Part shown: positions 1-12,175 of the stretch, in pieces | How positions within the stretch are numbered: the stretch's first letter is position 1 | Layout of the letters: each line of letters opens with the position of its first letter | NCBI GenBank assembly: GCA_016931535.1 | Contig: JAFGEP010000051.1 | Span: forward strand, 1-46,601 | Source: Bradymonadales bacterium | Lineage (GTDB): Bacteria; Myxococcota_A; Bradymonadia; JAFGEP01 | Reading direction: 5' to 3' | Length of the DNA: 46,601 bases | Program-made: the position numbers and the translations under genes | The notes under the pieces: model-generated | Told to the model about the DNA's origin: nothing | The model's input: only the letters and a program-made list of their open reading frames with translations | Database searches by the model: none

Positions 1-26
1 AGGGGATTCGACCGCTGCTGCGCGGT

Positions 27-84
27 TCGCTCACGCTCGGTCGCTCACGCTCAGTCGCTCACGCTCAGTCGTTCACGGTCACGG
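27..84 (-). repeat. GTGA-rich short tandem array, left-edge copy
   Basis: On the minus strand this is three 14-bp units of the form CTGAGCGTGAGCGA (one variant begins CCGAG), followed by a GTGAAC/GTGACC-like stretch. It lies just past the 3' end of the pullulanase gene. The same unit style recurs at 37331-37477, and a simpler GTGAAC version flanks the S23 ORF near 20.3-20.8 kb. It may continue a repeat cluster that lies outside the window. Confidence 0.8.
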
Positions 85-102
85 TTTTTGGATATCTTTT
101 GT

Positions 103-2964
103 CTATTGCGCGAGACGCAGCAGGAGGGGAACGAGCGGATCGAGGGTCACCTGGCTGCCGTCCAGGGTGAACCCGCTGGCCTCCGAGACCCCCTCCAGTA
201 CGGCTTCGTCGCTGTCGACCAGGACCGCCGCTGAAGCCAGGTCGGTTCCCAGGTCGAAGGTCGCCGCGGATCGCCCGGCGTTGGCCAGAATGAAGTAGGT
301 GTCGCCCTCCCAGGTGACGGAGTATCCCAGCGCCAGGCCGCTGGTGTGGGGGATGTGGGCGGCGGCGGTGTCGATCGCCTCCTGGTCGCCGATCCGGAAG
401 GCCGGAGTTGCGCGTCGGATCTGGATCAACCCGCGGGTGAACGCGTAGAGCTCCTGGGCGGGGTCATCGAGGGTCCAGGGGAACTGGTTGATGTTGTCGG
501 CGGCGTCGTAGCTGTTGCTGACGAAGTTGCCGATGATCTCGGTGGTGGAGTTTCTGCGGGGCTTGCTCCGGGCCCGTTCCTGTCCGCCGTGGAGGAAGGG
601 GATGGCCTGTCCGGTGAGGATGAGGAAGTTACCGATCTGCATGCGATCGATGATCTCCTGCCGCTGGGCGGGGTTGATGTCGTTCAAGGGCATGTTGTGG
701 GCGATGTTGTCGTGCATCGTGAGGTTGTCGTGGGCCTCGCCGTAGGTCAGGCTGTCGCCGGGGTCGTCGGCGGTGTAGTAGTCCTGTGGCTGGCCGATGA
801 GGTTCCGGAAGATGTCCTGGGTGTCGGAGCTGTGGTTGGTCAAAAAGCCGCGGGCCTGGTCGTTGAGACCACCGGCCTTGAGCAGGTCGCGGATCTCGTC
901 GTTGAACACCGTGATGTCGTCGGTGTGAATCATGTAGTTCTGGTCGGTGCCGCGGGTCCCCTCCGGGCCGTTGTACATCTTCCACCCCTCTCCGACGAAC
1001 AGCACCTGCTCGTTCACCTCCGCGCAGGCGGCGTGGGCGGCCTCCATGGTCTCCGTGTCGATCAGGCCCATGAGGTCGAAGCGGAAGCCGTCCACGTGGT
1101 AGTGCTCCACCCAGAAGCGGGTGGAGTCCACGATCAGCCTGCGGGCCATGGTCCGCGTGGTGGCCACGTCGTTACCGCAGCCGGAGTTGGAGGTCAGGCT
1201 GCCGTCGGGGTTGGTGCGGAAGTAGTAGTGGGGGACGATGTAGTCCAACAGGAACGTGCCGGCCATGTGGTTGTAGACCACGTCCAGCGTCACCGCCATC
1301 CCCGCCTCGTGGATGGCCATGATCAGCTCCCTGAGCTCTTTCACGCGGGCATAGGGGTCGGTGGGGTCGGAAGCGTACCAGCCCTCGGGGGTGAAGTAGT
1401 TGTGCGGATCGTACCCCCAGTTGTAGTTGTTGCCGCTGGCGGTTCCGCTGTCCTCGTAGGCTCGGTCGGTCTCGTCGGTGTAGTAGAAGTTGAGCACCGG
1501 CAAGAGCTGGATGTGGGTCACCCCCAGGTCCGCCAGGTAGTCCAGCTTCTCGATGAAGGCCAGGTAGGTGCCCGGTTGGCCGGTCACTCCGGAGTCCGGG
1601 GCGATGGTGAAGTCCCGCACGTGGATCTCGTAGATGATCGCCTCCTCGCGCGCGGTGAGATCGTAGTAGGCGTCCTCGGCCCATCCCTCCGGGGTGGCCG
1701 ATGCGCTCTCGAGGTCCACGATCGCCCCCCGGCCTGCCCCCCCGGTGTCCTGGTAGGCGTCCATCGACCGGGTGTAAGGGTCGAGGCAGGCGTTGGTCCC
1801 GTTCCGATTGGTCACCAGGTAGTCGTAGAACATCCCGCCCGGATCGACGGTGTCGAACGTCCCCGACCAGACACCGGTCGCCTCGTCCAGGGTCAGGGGC
1901 ACCGAGTAGGCCGGCTCGGTGGCTCCCGAAGCGCTGTAGATCCTGGCCACCACCTCGCTGCTCAGCGGAGACCAGACCCTGAACTCCACATTGTCGCTTC
2001 CATCCGTGTAGAGGGCGCCTAGCCGGTAGTCTGACGCCGGCAGGGTGCTTTCGGCAGCCTGGACGAAAAGGTCGATCGTGCTGATGGAAAACGGCTCCAG
2101 GTACTGGGGATGCTCGATGACCAGCGCCGGCCCGATCTCGACCCCTTCCGCCAGCGTGACCAGCAGCAGGTCGGTGTAGTTGGCGTTCCGATCCTCCGGC
2201 GAGTCGAAGTTCTGGATGTCGGCGATCTCATAGGTTCGCGAGTCGTCGGCGTGGCGGACGACAAACCCGTTGTCGTCGGGTACCACCTCCAGGGCGTGCC
2301 GGCCGGAGAGCCGTACCTTGATGGTGGTGGGGGTTGTCATCACCGCCTCCTCGAAGGAGGGGATGTAGGGACCGTAAGGGTAGTTCCCCTGGTCGCCCGA
2401 GAAGACCACCACCTCGTTGGAGGTCTCCACGTTCCAGCTGCGGTCCTGGTCGCCATCCTTGGTCCAGTCGGCATCCTTGCGGATGATGAAGCCGAACAGG
2501 TTTTCCGCACTGATGGGCGAGACTCCGCCGACATCGGCGCCGTCCTTGCGGAACTTCAGGTAGCCTACCCCCTCGACCACCACGAAGTCCTGGGTGTAGT
2601 CCCAGTGGTCGGCTCCGTTGCCGCCGGGCATGGCCCACAGCCAGACGCCCCAGGGCTCGTAGTCCCCGTCGGACCGATAGTAGTAGATGACCACCTCTTC
2701 ATCGCTGGGATTGGCCGCCTCGTGCGCGACGGTGACCAGGTCCATCTCCGGCCGGCCGGCCATCTCGATGGTGCCGGGCTCCTCTTCCCAGAGCGGTATC
2801 TCCTCATCCACCGGGTCGACGACGGCATCGGGGCCGGTGTCGTCCCCGACATCGGCCTGGGGGGTCTCGTCGTCTCCGCAGGTCGCCACCGCGGTCAGGG
2901 TGAAGGCCAGCAGGGCCATGAGAAACCAGAAGCGGGTGGGCAGAAAGATCCTGGATCGTGACAT
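103..2964 (-). CDS. pulA: Type I pullulanase, surface lipoprotein (GH13)
   Basis: Debranching enzyme that would hydrolyse alpha-1,6 bonds of pullulan, glycogen or starch at the cell surface. The N-terminus is a signal peptide with the lipid-acceptor Cys at residue 29 (TAVATC), then an Asp/Pro-rich linker (about 33-60). A CBM41-like starch-binding module spans about 75-205 (VWLWAMPGG and YLKFRKDG motifs) and a CBM48-like beta-sandwich about 320-400. The GH13 barrel follows, with YNHMAGTF, nucleophile Asp630 in GFRFDLMG, acid/base Glu659 in VGEGW and Asp752 in TMHDN. HGGQE occurs later, as in pullulanases. At 953 residues it has normal length for a multidomain type I pullulanase. The ATG has an AGGGAGAA Shine-Dalgarno. 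It is divergent from the glycosidase at 3285. The family call is firm; the cell-surface location is inferred from the lipobox. Confidence 0.95.
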   Translation of the reverse strand: MSRSRIFLPTRFWFLMALLAFTLTAVATCGDDETPQADVGDDTGPDAVVDPVDEEIPLWEEEPGTIEMAGRPEMDLVTVAHEAANPSDEEVVIYYYRSDGDYEPWGVWLWAMPGGNGADHWDYTQDFVVVEGVGYLKFRKDGADVGGVSPISAENLFGFIIRKDADWTKDGDQDRSWNVETSNEVVVFSGDQGNYPYGPYIPSFEEAVMTTPTTIKVRLSGRHALEVVPDDNGFVVRHADDSRTYEIADIQNFDSPEDRNANYTDLLLVTLAEGVEIGPALVIEHPQYLEPFSISTIDLFVQAAESTLPASDYRLGALYTDGSDNVEFRVWSPLSSEVVARIYSASGATEPAYSVPLTLDEATGVWSGTFDTVDPGGMFYDYLVTNRNGTNACLDPYTRSMDAYQDTGGAGRGAIVDLESASATPEGWAEDAYYDLTAREEAIIYEIHVRDFTIAPDSGVTGQPGTYLAFIEKLDYLADLGVTHIQLLPVLNFYYTDETDRAYEDSGTASGNNYNWGYDPHNYFTPEGWYASDPTDPYARVKELRELIMAIHEAGMAVTLDVVYNHMAGTFLLDYIVPHYYFRTNPDGSLTSNSGCGNDVATTRTMARRLIVDSTRFWVEHYHVDGFRFDLMGLIDTETMEAAHAACAEVNEQVLFVGEGWKMYNGPEGTRGTDQNYMIHTDDITVFNDEIRDLLKAGGLNDQARGFLTNHSSDTQDIFRNLIGQPQDYYTADDPGDSLTYGEAHDNLTMHDNIAHNMPLNDINPAQRQEIIDRMQIGNFLILTGQAIPFLHGGQERARSKPRRNSTTEIIGNFVSNSYDAADNINQFPWTLDDPAQELYAFTRGLIQIRRATPAFRIGDQEAIDTAAAHIPHTSGLALGYSVTWEGDTYFILANAGRSAATFDLGTDLASAAVLVDSDEAVLEGVSEASGFTLDGSQVTLDPLVPLLLRLAQ

Positions 2965-3284
2965 CGCTTGTTCTCCCTGGTGACAGGCGTTCGATTCGTC
3001 GGCAAGAGTGTAGGCTGTCGTTTGACCACCTTCAATAGGACATCGGACCGGGGCGTGGCAAGTCTTCTCGACCCCCCGCGACCAGGGAAGAACCTGGCAC
3101 CTTGCCTTGCCTGTCGATCAACTGTCGTTCCAACAGCAAGCGTGGAGGGGTGGTCGCACTGGGGTGATCCCCGGACAGCACACTCATGGAGGGGATGAAT
3201 CGGCGATCGCTGGAATGTCATCTTGGGGGCTTACTCGGTAAGATACTCCGGTAAGAGAACGACCTCGATGGGGAGGGAACGGCG
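2965..3284. other. Divergent intergenic region between two glycosidase genes
   Basis: 320 bp between the start codons of the pullulanase (minus) and the LamG/GH-A protein (plus). I see no convincing ORF, tRNA or repeat here. It must carry both promoters, and the arrangement would allow joint control by one regulator, but I could not pick out a reliable -35/-10 pair or operator by eye. Confidence 0.5.
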
Positions 3285-5942
<2,658 letters not shown>

Positions 5943-6299
5943 AGATTTGGGGCCCGTATGAGGTTTAGTTGTTAGAAATCTCTGTCAAGAAATCTAGTTG
6001 CAGCTCTAGAACATACTCGTAAAGTGTCCAAGCATGCCGCCAACGCCGGACTTGACACCACTACGCCTTTTCATCTTTCAACTCCTTCTGATGCCCGCCA
6101 ATTACCTGCCCAAAGAGAGGTTGCCTTGCGCCGCCAATGGATGCTTACCTCGATCTCGATGCCGTCAGGTCTCACTATCCTTCAACTGCTCAGCGCCGGA
6201 CTTCGCCTACCATAGGCGTGATAGGGGTGTCAACCCCATTTTTGGCCACGCCAGCCTTAGGCGGGGGGAGGCAGTTCGGTCCGGACCTCGTCGTTCCAG

Positions 6300-6331
6300 C
6301 CGCTCATTCGCCGTCGAGCATGGTCTTCGGG
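6300..6331 (-). pseudogene. Gene-tail repeat copy 2, orphan C-terminal fragment (RHIPKTMLDGE-stop)
   Basis: On the minus strand this reads RHIPKTMLDGE followed by TGA. The reading frame is the same as in the peptidase gene end 170 bp further right, and most differences are synonymous or conservative (CAC for CAT, GGC for GGT, ATC for TTC). No upstream part of the gene is present, so it looks like a stranded 3' end. Confidence 0.55.
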
Positions 6332-6375
6332 ATGTGCCGGCGCTCCGCGCCTCACCTCTTCCTAGCTCGCGATTT

Positions 6376-6399
6376 CCCCCGGCAGCAAGCTGCCGGGGG
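6376..6399. terminator. Perfect 11-bp hairpin, possible bidirectional terminator or REP-like element
   Basis: CCCCCGGCAGC, loop AA, GCTGCCGGGGG. It lies between two convergent genes, where a bidirectional terminator is expected, but no T-run follows on either strand. It is bracketed by direct repeats (CGGCGCTCCGCGCC at 6338 and 6412), so a small repetitive element is an equally good reading. Confidence 0.4.
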
Positions 6400-6506
6400 C
6401 TAATCTTGTCACGGCGCTCCGCGCCGGAACCCCTCTCGATAGTAGACTCGACGACAGCCCTTGTCCGGAGGGGGATCGATCGCACGGTTTCGCGCAGCCC
6501 ATCCGC

Positions 6507-7544
6507 TCATTCACCGTCGAGCATGGTCTTCAAGAAATGCTCCCCCTCGGTCAGGTCGAGGTGGAAGTGGTCGCGATGGGCCGCATTGTAGTCCGGCGTC
6601 AGGATCACGTTGAAGACCCACCGATCGTGCAGCTCGTGCACCAGGTCGTGCAGCAGGCGGCCCTGGGGCGTCCGGGGTTGGTCGGTGTCGGCCTCCCAGT
6701 GGTCTTCCACGCTGTACACCGTGTCATCGAGGTCGAAGAACCGGGTCAGGTCGATCGCCATCCCCAAGGCGTGCTGGCTCAACCGGTCGGTTCCGGCGAT
6801 GGTGCGGCAGTTGACCGTCCCCCAGTGCTCGACCGCCACCAGGCCGAGCTCGTCCGCGATGTCGGCCAGATCGACCATGGCCAGCGCCATCTGGCAGCTC
6901 ATCAGCATGGGGGAGCAGGAGCCGCCGACTCCGCAAAAATCGACCGCCCGGATCGGGCTGTGAAGGGCCACCGGATCCTCGATGGAACAGGTCAGCTCGG
7001 GATGCCCCTCCGGATGGCGCGGCGCATAGCTCGTCAGATCGAAAGAGGCCTCCAGTGCGATCAGCTCCTCGAGGCAGTCCGAGTACCGGTCCGGCAGCCC
7101 GTCGTCCACCAGGCAGGTGCCGTACTGGACCTCGGGCTCCGAGCTTCTGGGGGTCAACCGGCAGCGGTAGCCCGGTCGGCAGCCGGTCCCGGGAAACAGC
7201 CCGAAGTCGCAGCGGGAGTGGCACATCGGGCTTTCGTCCGGGGTGCTTTCGATGCAGAACGTGATCGGATGGCCATCGAGGTCGGGACACAGCCGCTCGC
7301 ACGGCTGGCTGCACAGACCGCCCGGATAGCCATCCCGCTCGCGCAGGCACAGGCCGTCCTCGTAGTCGCAGTCGGCATCGGTCAGGCAGGGTGAGCCGAT
7401 GAACCCCGGGGGGCCCTGTTCTTCCTCCTCGCTCGAACCTCTCAGCTCCTCCAGCAGCCCGCATCCGCTGCATAGCACAAGAAGCGCGCCGGCCAATACC
7501 AACCCGGCTCGTCCGGTCTGTTTCTCGAGAGGAAGCGACGCCAT
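6507..7544 (-). CDS. Extensin-like/M15-type D,D-peptidase domain lipoprotein
   Basis: 345 residues. A signal peptide ends near Cys28 (lipobox-like CSGC). A Cys-rich domain of about 45-150 has a CLTDADCDYEDGLC motif of a kind common in myxobacterial lipoproteins. The C-terminal half (about 190-340) resembles the extensin-like C / M15 zinc peptidase fold: SQHALGMAIDLTRF supplies a His and an Asp ligand and HRDHFHLDL a second His pair. The likely role is cutting or binding peptidoglycan stem peptides in the periplasm. The ATG has an AGGAG Shine-Dalgarno about 10 bp upstream. It is divergent from the hydrolase at 7695. The final residues TMLDGE are encoded by the repeat also seen at 5886 and 6300. 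The fold assignment is good; real catalytic activity is not certain. Confidence 0.8.
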   Translation of the reverse strand: MASLPLEKQTGRAGLVLAGALLVLCSGCGLLEELRGSSEEEEQGPPGFIGSPCLTDADCDYEDGLCLRERDGYPGGLCSQPCERLCPDLDGHPITFCIESTPDESPMCHSRCDFGLFPGTGCRPGYRCRLTPRSSEPEVQYGTCLVDDGLPDRYSDCLEELIALEASFDLTSYAPRHPEGHPELTCSIEDPVALHSPIRAVDFCGVGGSCSPMLMSCQMALAMVDLADIADELGLVAVEHWGTVNCRTIAGTDRLSQHALGMAIDLTRFFDLDDTVYSVEDHWEADTDQPRTPQGRLLHDLVHELHDRWVFNVILTPDYNAAHRDHFHLDLTEGEHFLKTMLDGE

Positions 7545-7694
7545 CGGCCTGGCTCCTTGGTCGGGACAACGAATGATAGACGGGCGCCGGTAAGATTGTG
7601 TTCAAGAACCAACGGCAGGCGGTACACTACCAGCGGTCAATCGCCGATGTCGGCGGGTTGCCGAAAAGGTAGAACTGTCAACGAACAGCCTGAA

Positions 7695-9362
7695 ATGAAG
7701 ACCAGCTCACCGCCAACGCCAGAGAACGCCACCCACCCGAACCGCTGGTTTTTGGTCATGTGCCTCGCCTGTGCGCTCCTCGCCGGATGCGCCGACCAGA
7801 CGCCGAGCACCTCCGAGCAGCCCGACGCACAGGGCGATCTGCACCAGGGCGACCTGGATGCAGCCTGGCCGGACGCCGACCCCGACAGCGGTCCAGGAGA
7901 TGCGGCGCTAGATGGGGATGCAGAAGACGAGCCGGACGCGGATCTCTCGCCGGACGACGGAGGGGATCTCGCGGACGGGCAACCGGACCTCGCGATCGAT
8001 CTCGGGGATGCCGATGGCGACGAGGAGACCGGAGGCGATCCGCCCCTGTTCGACCGGGTGGCCATCCGCGATCCGGCCACCGCAGCGTGTAGCTTTACCG
8101 ATCAGCGCACCACCCTGTCCGGGGCGACCCTGGTGGAGGCCTGGAACGTCAGCTATCGATCCTGGGAGTCGATCGACGGCCAGCTGGTGCCGATCCTGAT
8201 TCGGGGCTATGCGGCTCGCCGCTATGGGGCCGATGGCCGGCTGCCGGGTGTGGTCCAGGCCCACGGCCTGGGCGGCAAGGCCAGCCTGGAGCAGGCCGCC
8301 GAGATCGCCGCCTTGGTGGACGTCATGGTGATCTCGTACAGCGGGCCGGGCTCGGGTAACAATGCCGAGAACACGTCGGAGGGGAGGGGGCCGACCTACG
8401 ACAACGGGTACCGGTTGTGGGATACCCTGACCGATATCCGCGGCAGCTGGTTCTGGAGCCACTCGGTGGCTGGCATGCGGGCGATCACCTGCCTTCAGAC
8501 CCGCTCCGACGTCGATCCGGATCGGATCGGGATGACCGGTTTCTCGGCCGGATCGATCGCCACCTTGATGGTAGCTGCCGCGGACGACCGGTTGGTGGCC
8601 GCCGTTCCCATGTCGGGAACCGGCGGCATGGCGCTGGCGGTCGAGTCGCCCTCGGCGTGGCAGCACGCTCTGCTGGAACAGGCGGAGCTCACCGTCGAGA
8701 GCGAGGAGTGGCTGGAGTACATCGCCCACCTCGATCCGGTGGTGCTCCTGCCGGAAACCACCACCGCCATCCTGTTGATGAACGGCTCGACCGACGAGTT
8801 CTTCCCCCTCACCGCCCACAACGCGACCTATGGGGCCATTCCAGGCGATGCGCGTCGGACCTCGATCATCGGCAACTACGACCATGGCTGTTACGGCCTG
8901 ACCGGTATCGAGGACGAGGAGGTGATCGACGAGCGGGCAGACCTCCACAAGGAGGGAGGGCTATTGCTGTGGTTCGGACACTACCTGACCGCTGATCCCG
9001 ATTTCTCCTATGTCCCGTTGACCCCCACGGTCACGGTCACCGCCCAGGGCGATCTCACGGCGGTGGCCGCTCAGGTCGATACCGGCGGTTCCTCGCTGGA
9101 GGTGGAGGAGGTGCGGGTGTTCTGGAGCAACGACAACTCGCTCCTCTACTTCAACCAGACCCTGGACGAGGTCGGTGGCGGCCTGTACGGCGCGCTGACC
9201 CCCTTTCCGCTGCGCGACAACTCCATCTACTTCGTGGACGTGGTCTACCGGACCGATGCCCTGCTCTTTCCTGACCGGTTCGCCATCTCCTCGCCTCCCG
9301 TGATCCCCGACGGGCTGGTGCCGAGCATCCGCGCCTTCGGGACCTGCCTGCCGCCCGAGTAG
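7695..9362 (+). CDS. Alpha/beta-hydrolase (esterase-like) lipoprotein
   Basis: 555 residues from the chosen ATG, which gives a compact lipoprotein signal (FLVMCLACALLAGC). The frame is open upstream, but those codons do not resemble a signal peptide. After the Cys comes a linker of about 80 residues very rich in Asp, Gly and Pro. The hydrolase domain shows the nucleophile elbow GFSAG (Ser284), an Asp in NGSTDEFFP and a His in NYDHGCYG, consistent with a Ser-Asp-His triad of the acetylxylan esterase/dienelactone hydrolase type. A C-terminal beta-rich part (about 440-550) may be an accessory domain. The substrate is unknown. Its neighbours are carbohydrate- and wall-active exported enzymes, so an ester on a polysaccharide is a guess. 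Confidence 0.8.
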   Translation: MKTSSPPTPENATHPNRWFLVMCLACALLAGCADQTPSTSEQPDAQGDLHQGDLDAAWPDADPDSGPGDAALDGDAEDEPDADLSPDDGGDLADGQPDLAIDLGDADGDEETGGDPPLFDRVAIRDPATAACSFTDQRTTLSGATLVEAWNVSYRSWESIDGQLVPILIRGYAARRYGADGRLPGVVQAHGLGGKASLEQAAEIAALVDVMVISYSGPGSGNNAENTSEGRGPTYDNGYRLWDTLTDIRGSWFWSHSVAGMRAITCLQTRSDVDPDRIGMTGFSAGSIATLMVAAADDRLVAAVPMSGTGGMALAVESPSAWQHALLEQAELTVESEEWLEYIAHLDPVVLLPETTTAILLMNGSTDEFFPLTAHNATYGAIPGDARRTSIIGNYDHGCYGLTGIEDEEVIDERADLHKEGGLLLWFGHYLTADPDFSYVPLTPTVTVTAQGDLTAVAAQVDTGGSSLEVEEVRVFWSNDNSLLYFNQTLDEVGGGLYGALTPFPLRDNSIYFVDVVYRTDALLFPDRFAISSPPVIPDGLVPSIRAFGTCLPPE

Positions 9363-9760
9363 GGGTGGCAGGTGTACTGATGCGGTTTTCCGACAACTCG
9401 ATCTCATCAGCGGCTTGCCACAGCGCAACCCCCTGCCCGAGGACCGTGACCCGAGCTCGAGCCGAGCGGCAAGTGTACAGCTCTCTTGCTTCCGGAACGG
9501 TCGAACGCCGTCATCGACCCTGGATCCAAACGATAGAGATCATCCGGGTGGTTCTTGTGGCAGCGTACCGCTGCTCTGTACAGCGCCCGGGTTTCCGTCT
9601 ATCACCCGTCCAATTCCTGGGGTAGGCAGACGGCGCGGATCGGCACGCACGCGCCGCCGTGCGGCTACCGGCCAACCGCTCATTGGGCCATGGTGAAACC
9701 GTGACGGCAGCAGTAAGATGGACCCTCGCTGCATCCTTGTCGGGTGACGCACTGCTCAGG
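9363..9760. other. Intergenic region upstream of the SNF2 helicase unit
   Basis: 398 bp between the esterase stop and the chosen SNF2 start. I see no gene, RNA or clear repeat. The helicase frame is open back to a GTG at 9659, but the extra residues lack family character and an adjacent Shine-Dalgarno. Confidence 0.5.
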
Positions 9761-12106
9761 ATGTCGTTCTGGATGAGCCCCAAGCACCTCCGACTGAAGA
9801 TCGGAAGGCCCGGTCGGCCCGATCGTCGGCCTACGGGACCGGAAATCAGCGAGGTCTGGTACCTCTACGAGCAGCAGCTGGTGCCTGCCTATCACGAAGG
9901 GCGGTACGAGAAGGCGGTCAATGTCGCCTACCGTATCCTGCGGCTGGCGCCCGACGACGAGCAGACATGGGGCGTCTTGATCCATACCCTCCGGAAATGC
10001 GAAGTGGAGCCGGCTATCATGCTCAAGGTGGCGCAGCAGGCGGTGGCCTGTGTGCCCGAGCTGAAGATGGCACACGAACTGCTGTTATCCAGCGCCGCCC
10101 GCCTGGGAGACTGGGCTGTCCTGGCCACCGCCGTCAAGCGTTTCCAGCGGCTGTTCTGGGGGCAGCTGAACCGAACCGACCTCAAGCGGTTGCAGGATCT
10201 GTCCATCGCAGCCGAATACAACCTGCATATCCAGTCTGCGCAGCACAGGAAAAAGGAGGGAGGGCGGCCGTCGGATCAGGCACGGAACTCCTTGTTCAGG
10301 GCCGTCGTCAGAGAGCAAGAGCAGATCAGGCCTCCGCCGGACCAGGAGGCTGCCAGGACCCCCCGGATCCTGGTGGTCCCCTACGACTCGCCCGAGGGAA
10401 CGGCCCTTTCCATCGAAGCGGCGTCGCCGGCAGGGCTGTTGAAGCGGCTGGCTGAACCGTCCCAGGACGGGATGGGGCTGATCGATCTCCTTCTCCGGGC
10501 GGCGGAGCTGGAGACGGCGGAACGGTTCGACCGCCTGCTCTCGCTGGAGATCATGCAGGGGGTCAAGCATTTCCCCCACCAGTTCGAGACCGTCCTGCAC
10601 GTGCTCAAGCGCTTTCACGGTCGGGTGCTGCTGGCCGATGAGGTGGGGCTGGGCAAGACCATCGAGGCTTGCCTGGTGCTCAGTGAGTACCGCTTGCGTG
10701 GGCTGGTGAAGCGCGCCCTGGTTCTCTGTCCCACGGCGTTGGTGGTCCAGTGGCGAGCCGAGCTGGCGGAGAAGTTCGGGATCGAGGCCCGCACCAACTT
10801 GGAGCCGGCCTTTCAGGAGGATCCGGCCGCTTTCCTGGAGCAACCGGGGGTGGTGGTCATGAGCCTGGCGATCGCTCGCACCGAGCGCTACCGCCATGCC
10901 TTGCTGGCTCGGCACTTCGACCTGGTGGTGGCGGACGAGGCCCATCACCTGAAGAATCGGGCCACTCGGGGCTGGGAGCTGGTCAACGCCCTCCGCTCCC
11001 GCTTCCTGCTTCTGCTCACGGCCACCCCGGTGGAGACCAACCTTACCGAGCTATACAACATCGTGACCCTGCTAAGACCGGGCACCCTGGGCACCGAGTC
11101 CGACTTTCGAAAGCGGTTCCAGGATAGGAGGGATCCACTCAAACCCCGGGACCATGAGCAGCTCAGGGAGTTGCTCCGAGATGTCATGATCCGCAATAAC
11201 CGGGCCCAGGCCGGCGTCGATCTGCCTCCCCGGGTGGCCCGGACCATCATCGTGCCACCCAGTCAAGAAGAGCGCCTGCTCTACGACGCCATCGTGGCCT
11301 TCGCCCGAGTCGCCGGATCAGCCGATCGCACGCTCGCAAGGCTGTTGCTGGAGGAGGCTGGAAGCTCCTCGCTGGCCGTGGCCCGTACCGCTTCCGGCGC
11401 CAGCCCCCGAACCCCCGAGCTGGGCAAGGTGTTGCAGCAGCTGGCGATGCTGGCCGGAGCCATCCGGCGCCAGCACAAGATCGACAGACTCTGCGAGTTG
11501 ATCCCCGGCGGAAAGGTCCTGGTGTTCACCCGGTTTCTGGCTACCCACGAGGCCATCGCCCGCGAGCTCGATCAGCGCGGTTTCGATTACTGCACCTTCA
11601 CCGGCAAGATGCCCGCTCACCAACGATCGGCCCAGGTGCAGCGGTTCCAGGAGCAGACCGGCGTGATGCTCTGCTCGGAGGTGGGTGGAGAGGGGCAGAA
11701 CCTGCAGTTCTGCCACCGTATCATCAACTTCGACCTGCCCTGGAACCCGATGGTGATCGAACAGCGGATCGGTCGGGTTCACCGCATCGGACAGGAGCAG
11801 GCGGTCGAGATCGTCAACCTGTGCATGGCCGGGACGGCGGAAGAGCACCTGCTCGCCATCCTGGATCAGCGGATCAACTTGTTCGAGCTGGTCATCGGCG
11901 AGATGGACCTCCTGATCGGTGCGCTCGAGGACGAGCGCGAGTTTGGCGAGCGGGTGTACGAGGTCTATGCCCGGTCGACAGAGGAGGAGGATATCCAGGA
12001 GGGGTTTGACAGGCTGGCCGAGACCCTGCTCAGGGCGCACGACCACCTGAGACGCGTGCAGCAGGCGGATAGCCTGATCTTTGGCGACGAGCTGGGGGTA
12101 TACTGA
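9761..12106 (+). CDS. SNF2/RapA-like ATP-dependent helicase with N-terminal TPR-like region
   Basis: 781 residues from the ATG at 9761 (GTG at 9659 and ATG at 9773 are alternatives). Residues about 25-170 are helical with TPR character. The helicase core starts near 270: Walker A ADEVGLGKT with Lys299, DEAH at 392-395, TATPVETN (motif III), FTRFLATHEAIAR, and motif VI QRIGRVHRIGQ at 668-678 with the arginine fingers. The spacing and the long segment between the lobes fit bacterial SNF2 proteins such as RapA/HepA, which move on dsDNA or recycle RNA polymerase. There is no nuclease or methylase domain. It is followed 69 bp later by the zinc-ribbon/winged-helix gene on the same strand, so the two probably form one unit. 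The role (transcription, repair or defence) is open. Confidence 0.85.
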   Translation: MSFWMSPKHLRLKIGRPGRPDRRPTGPEISEVWYLYEQQLVPAYHEGRYEKAVNVAYRILRLAPDDEQTWGVLIHTLRKCEVEPAIMLKVAQQAVACVPELKMAHELLLSSAARLGDWAVLATAVKRFQRLFWGQLNRTDLKRLQDLSIAAEYNLHIQSAQHRKKEGGRPSDQARNSLFRAVVREQEQIRPPPDQEAARTPRILVVPYDSPEGTALSIEAASPAGLLKRLAEPSQDGMGLIDLLLRAAELETAERFDRLLSLEIMQGVKHFPHQFETVLHVLKRFHGRVLLADEVGLGKTIEACLVLSEYRLRGLVKRALVLCPTALVVQWRAELAEKFGIEARTNLEPAFQEDPAAFLEQPGVVVMSLAIARTERYRHALLARHFDLVVADEAHHLKNRATRGWELVNALRSRFLLLLTATPVETNLTELYNIVTLLRPGTLGTESDFRKRFQDRRDPLKPRDHEQLRELLRDVMIRNNRAQAGVDLPPRVARTIIVPPSQEERLLYDAIVAFARVAGSADRTLARLLLEEAGSSSLAVARTASGASPRTPELGKVLQQLAMLAGAIRRQHKIDRLCELIPGGKVLVFTRFLATHEAIARELDQRGFDYCTFTGKMPAHQRSAQVQRFQEQTGVMLCSEVGGEGQNLQFCHRIINFDLPWNPMVIEQRIGRVHRIGQEQAVEIVNLCMAGTAEEHLLAILDQRINLFELVIGEMDLLIGALEDEREFGERVYEVYARSTEEEDIQEGFDRLAETLLRAHDHLRRVQQADSLIFGDELGVY

Positions 12107-12175
12107 TGCGGCGGGTGAACCCCGCCGACCGCCCGATCCCGGATCTACCGTGGGCGACCATTCGAGGATGAGCTG

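Larger units (their letters stand above)
5943..6506. other. Mosaic intergenic region between convergent genes
   Basis: 564 bp with several frames open for up to 185 codons, but none has the composition or motifs of a real protein. It holds the middle copy of the gene-tail repeat (6300-6331), a perfect hairpin (6376-6399) and the 14-bp direct repeat CGGCGCTCCGCGCC at 6338-6351 and 6412-6425. The stretch 5943-6240 is less GC-rich than its surroundings and I recognise nothing in it. Confidence 0.6.

Noticed and set aside
346..2022. 558-codon plus-strand frame opposite the pullulanase
   Set aside because: Val/Gly/Asp-rich antisense translation; the minus strand has every pullulanase motif.
6034..6591. 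185-codon plus-strand ORF in the mosaic gap
   Set aside because: Runs through the hairpin and tail repeats and into the antisense of the peptidase gene; composition is not protein-like.
12106..12171. 21-codon ORF overlapping the SNF2 stop (ATG within TGATG)
   Set aside because: Possible coupling ORF, but too short to support; the next gene has its own GAGGA site.
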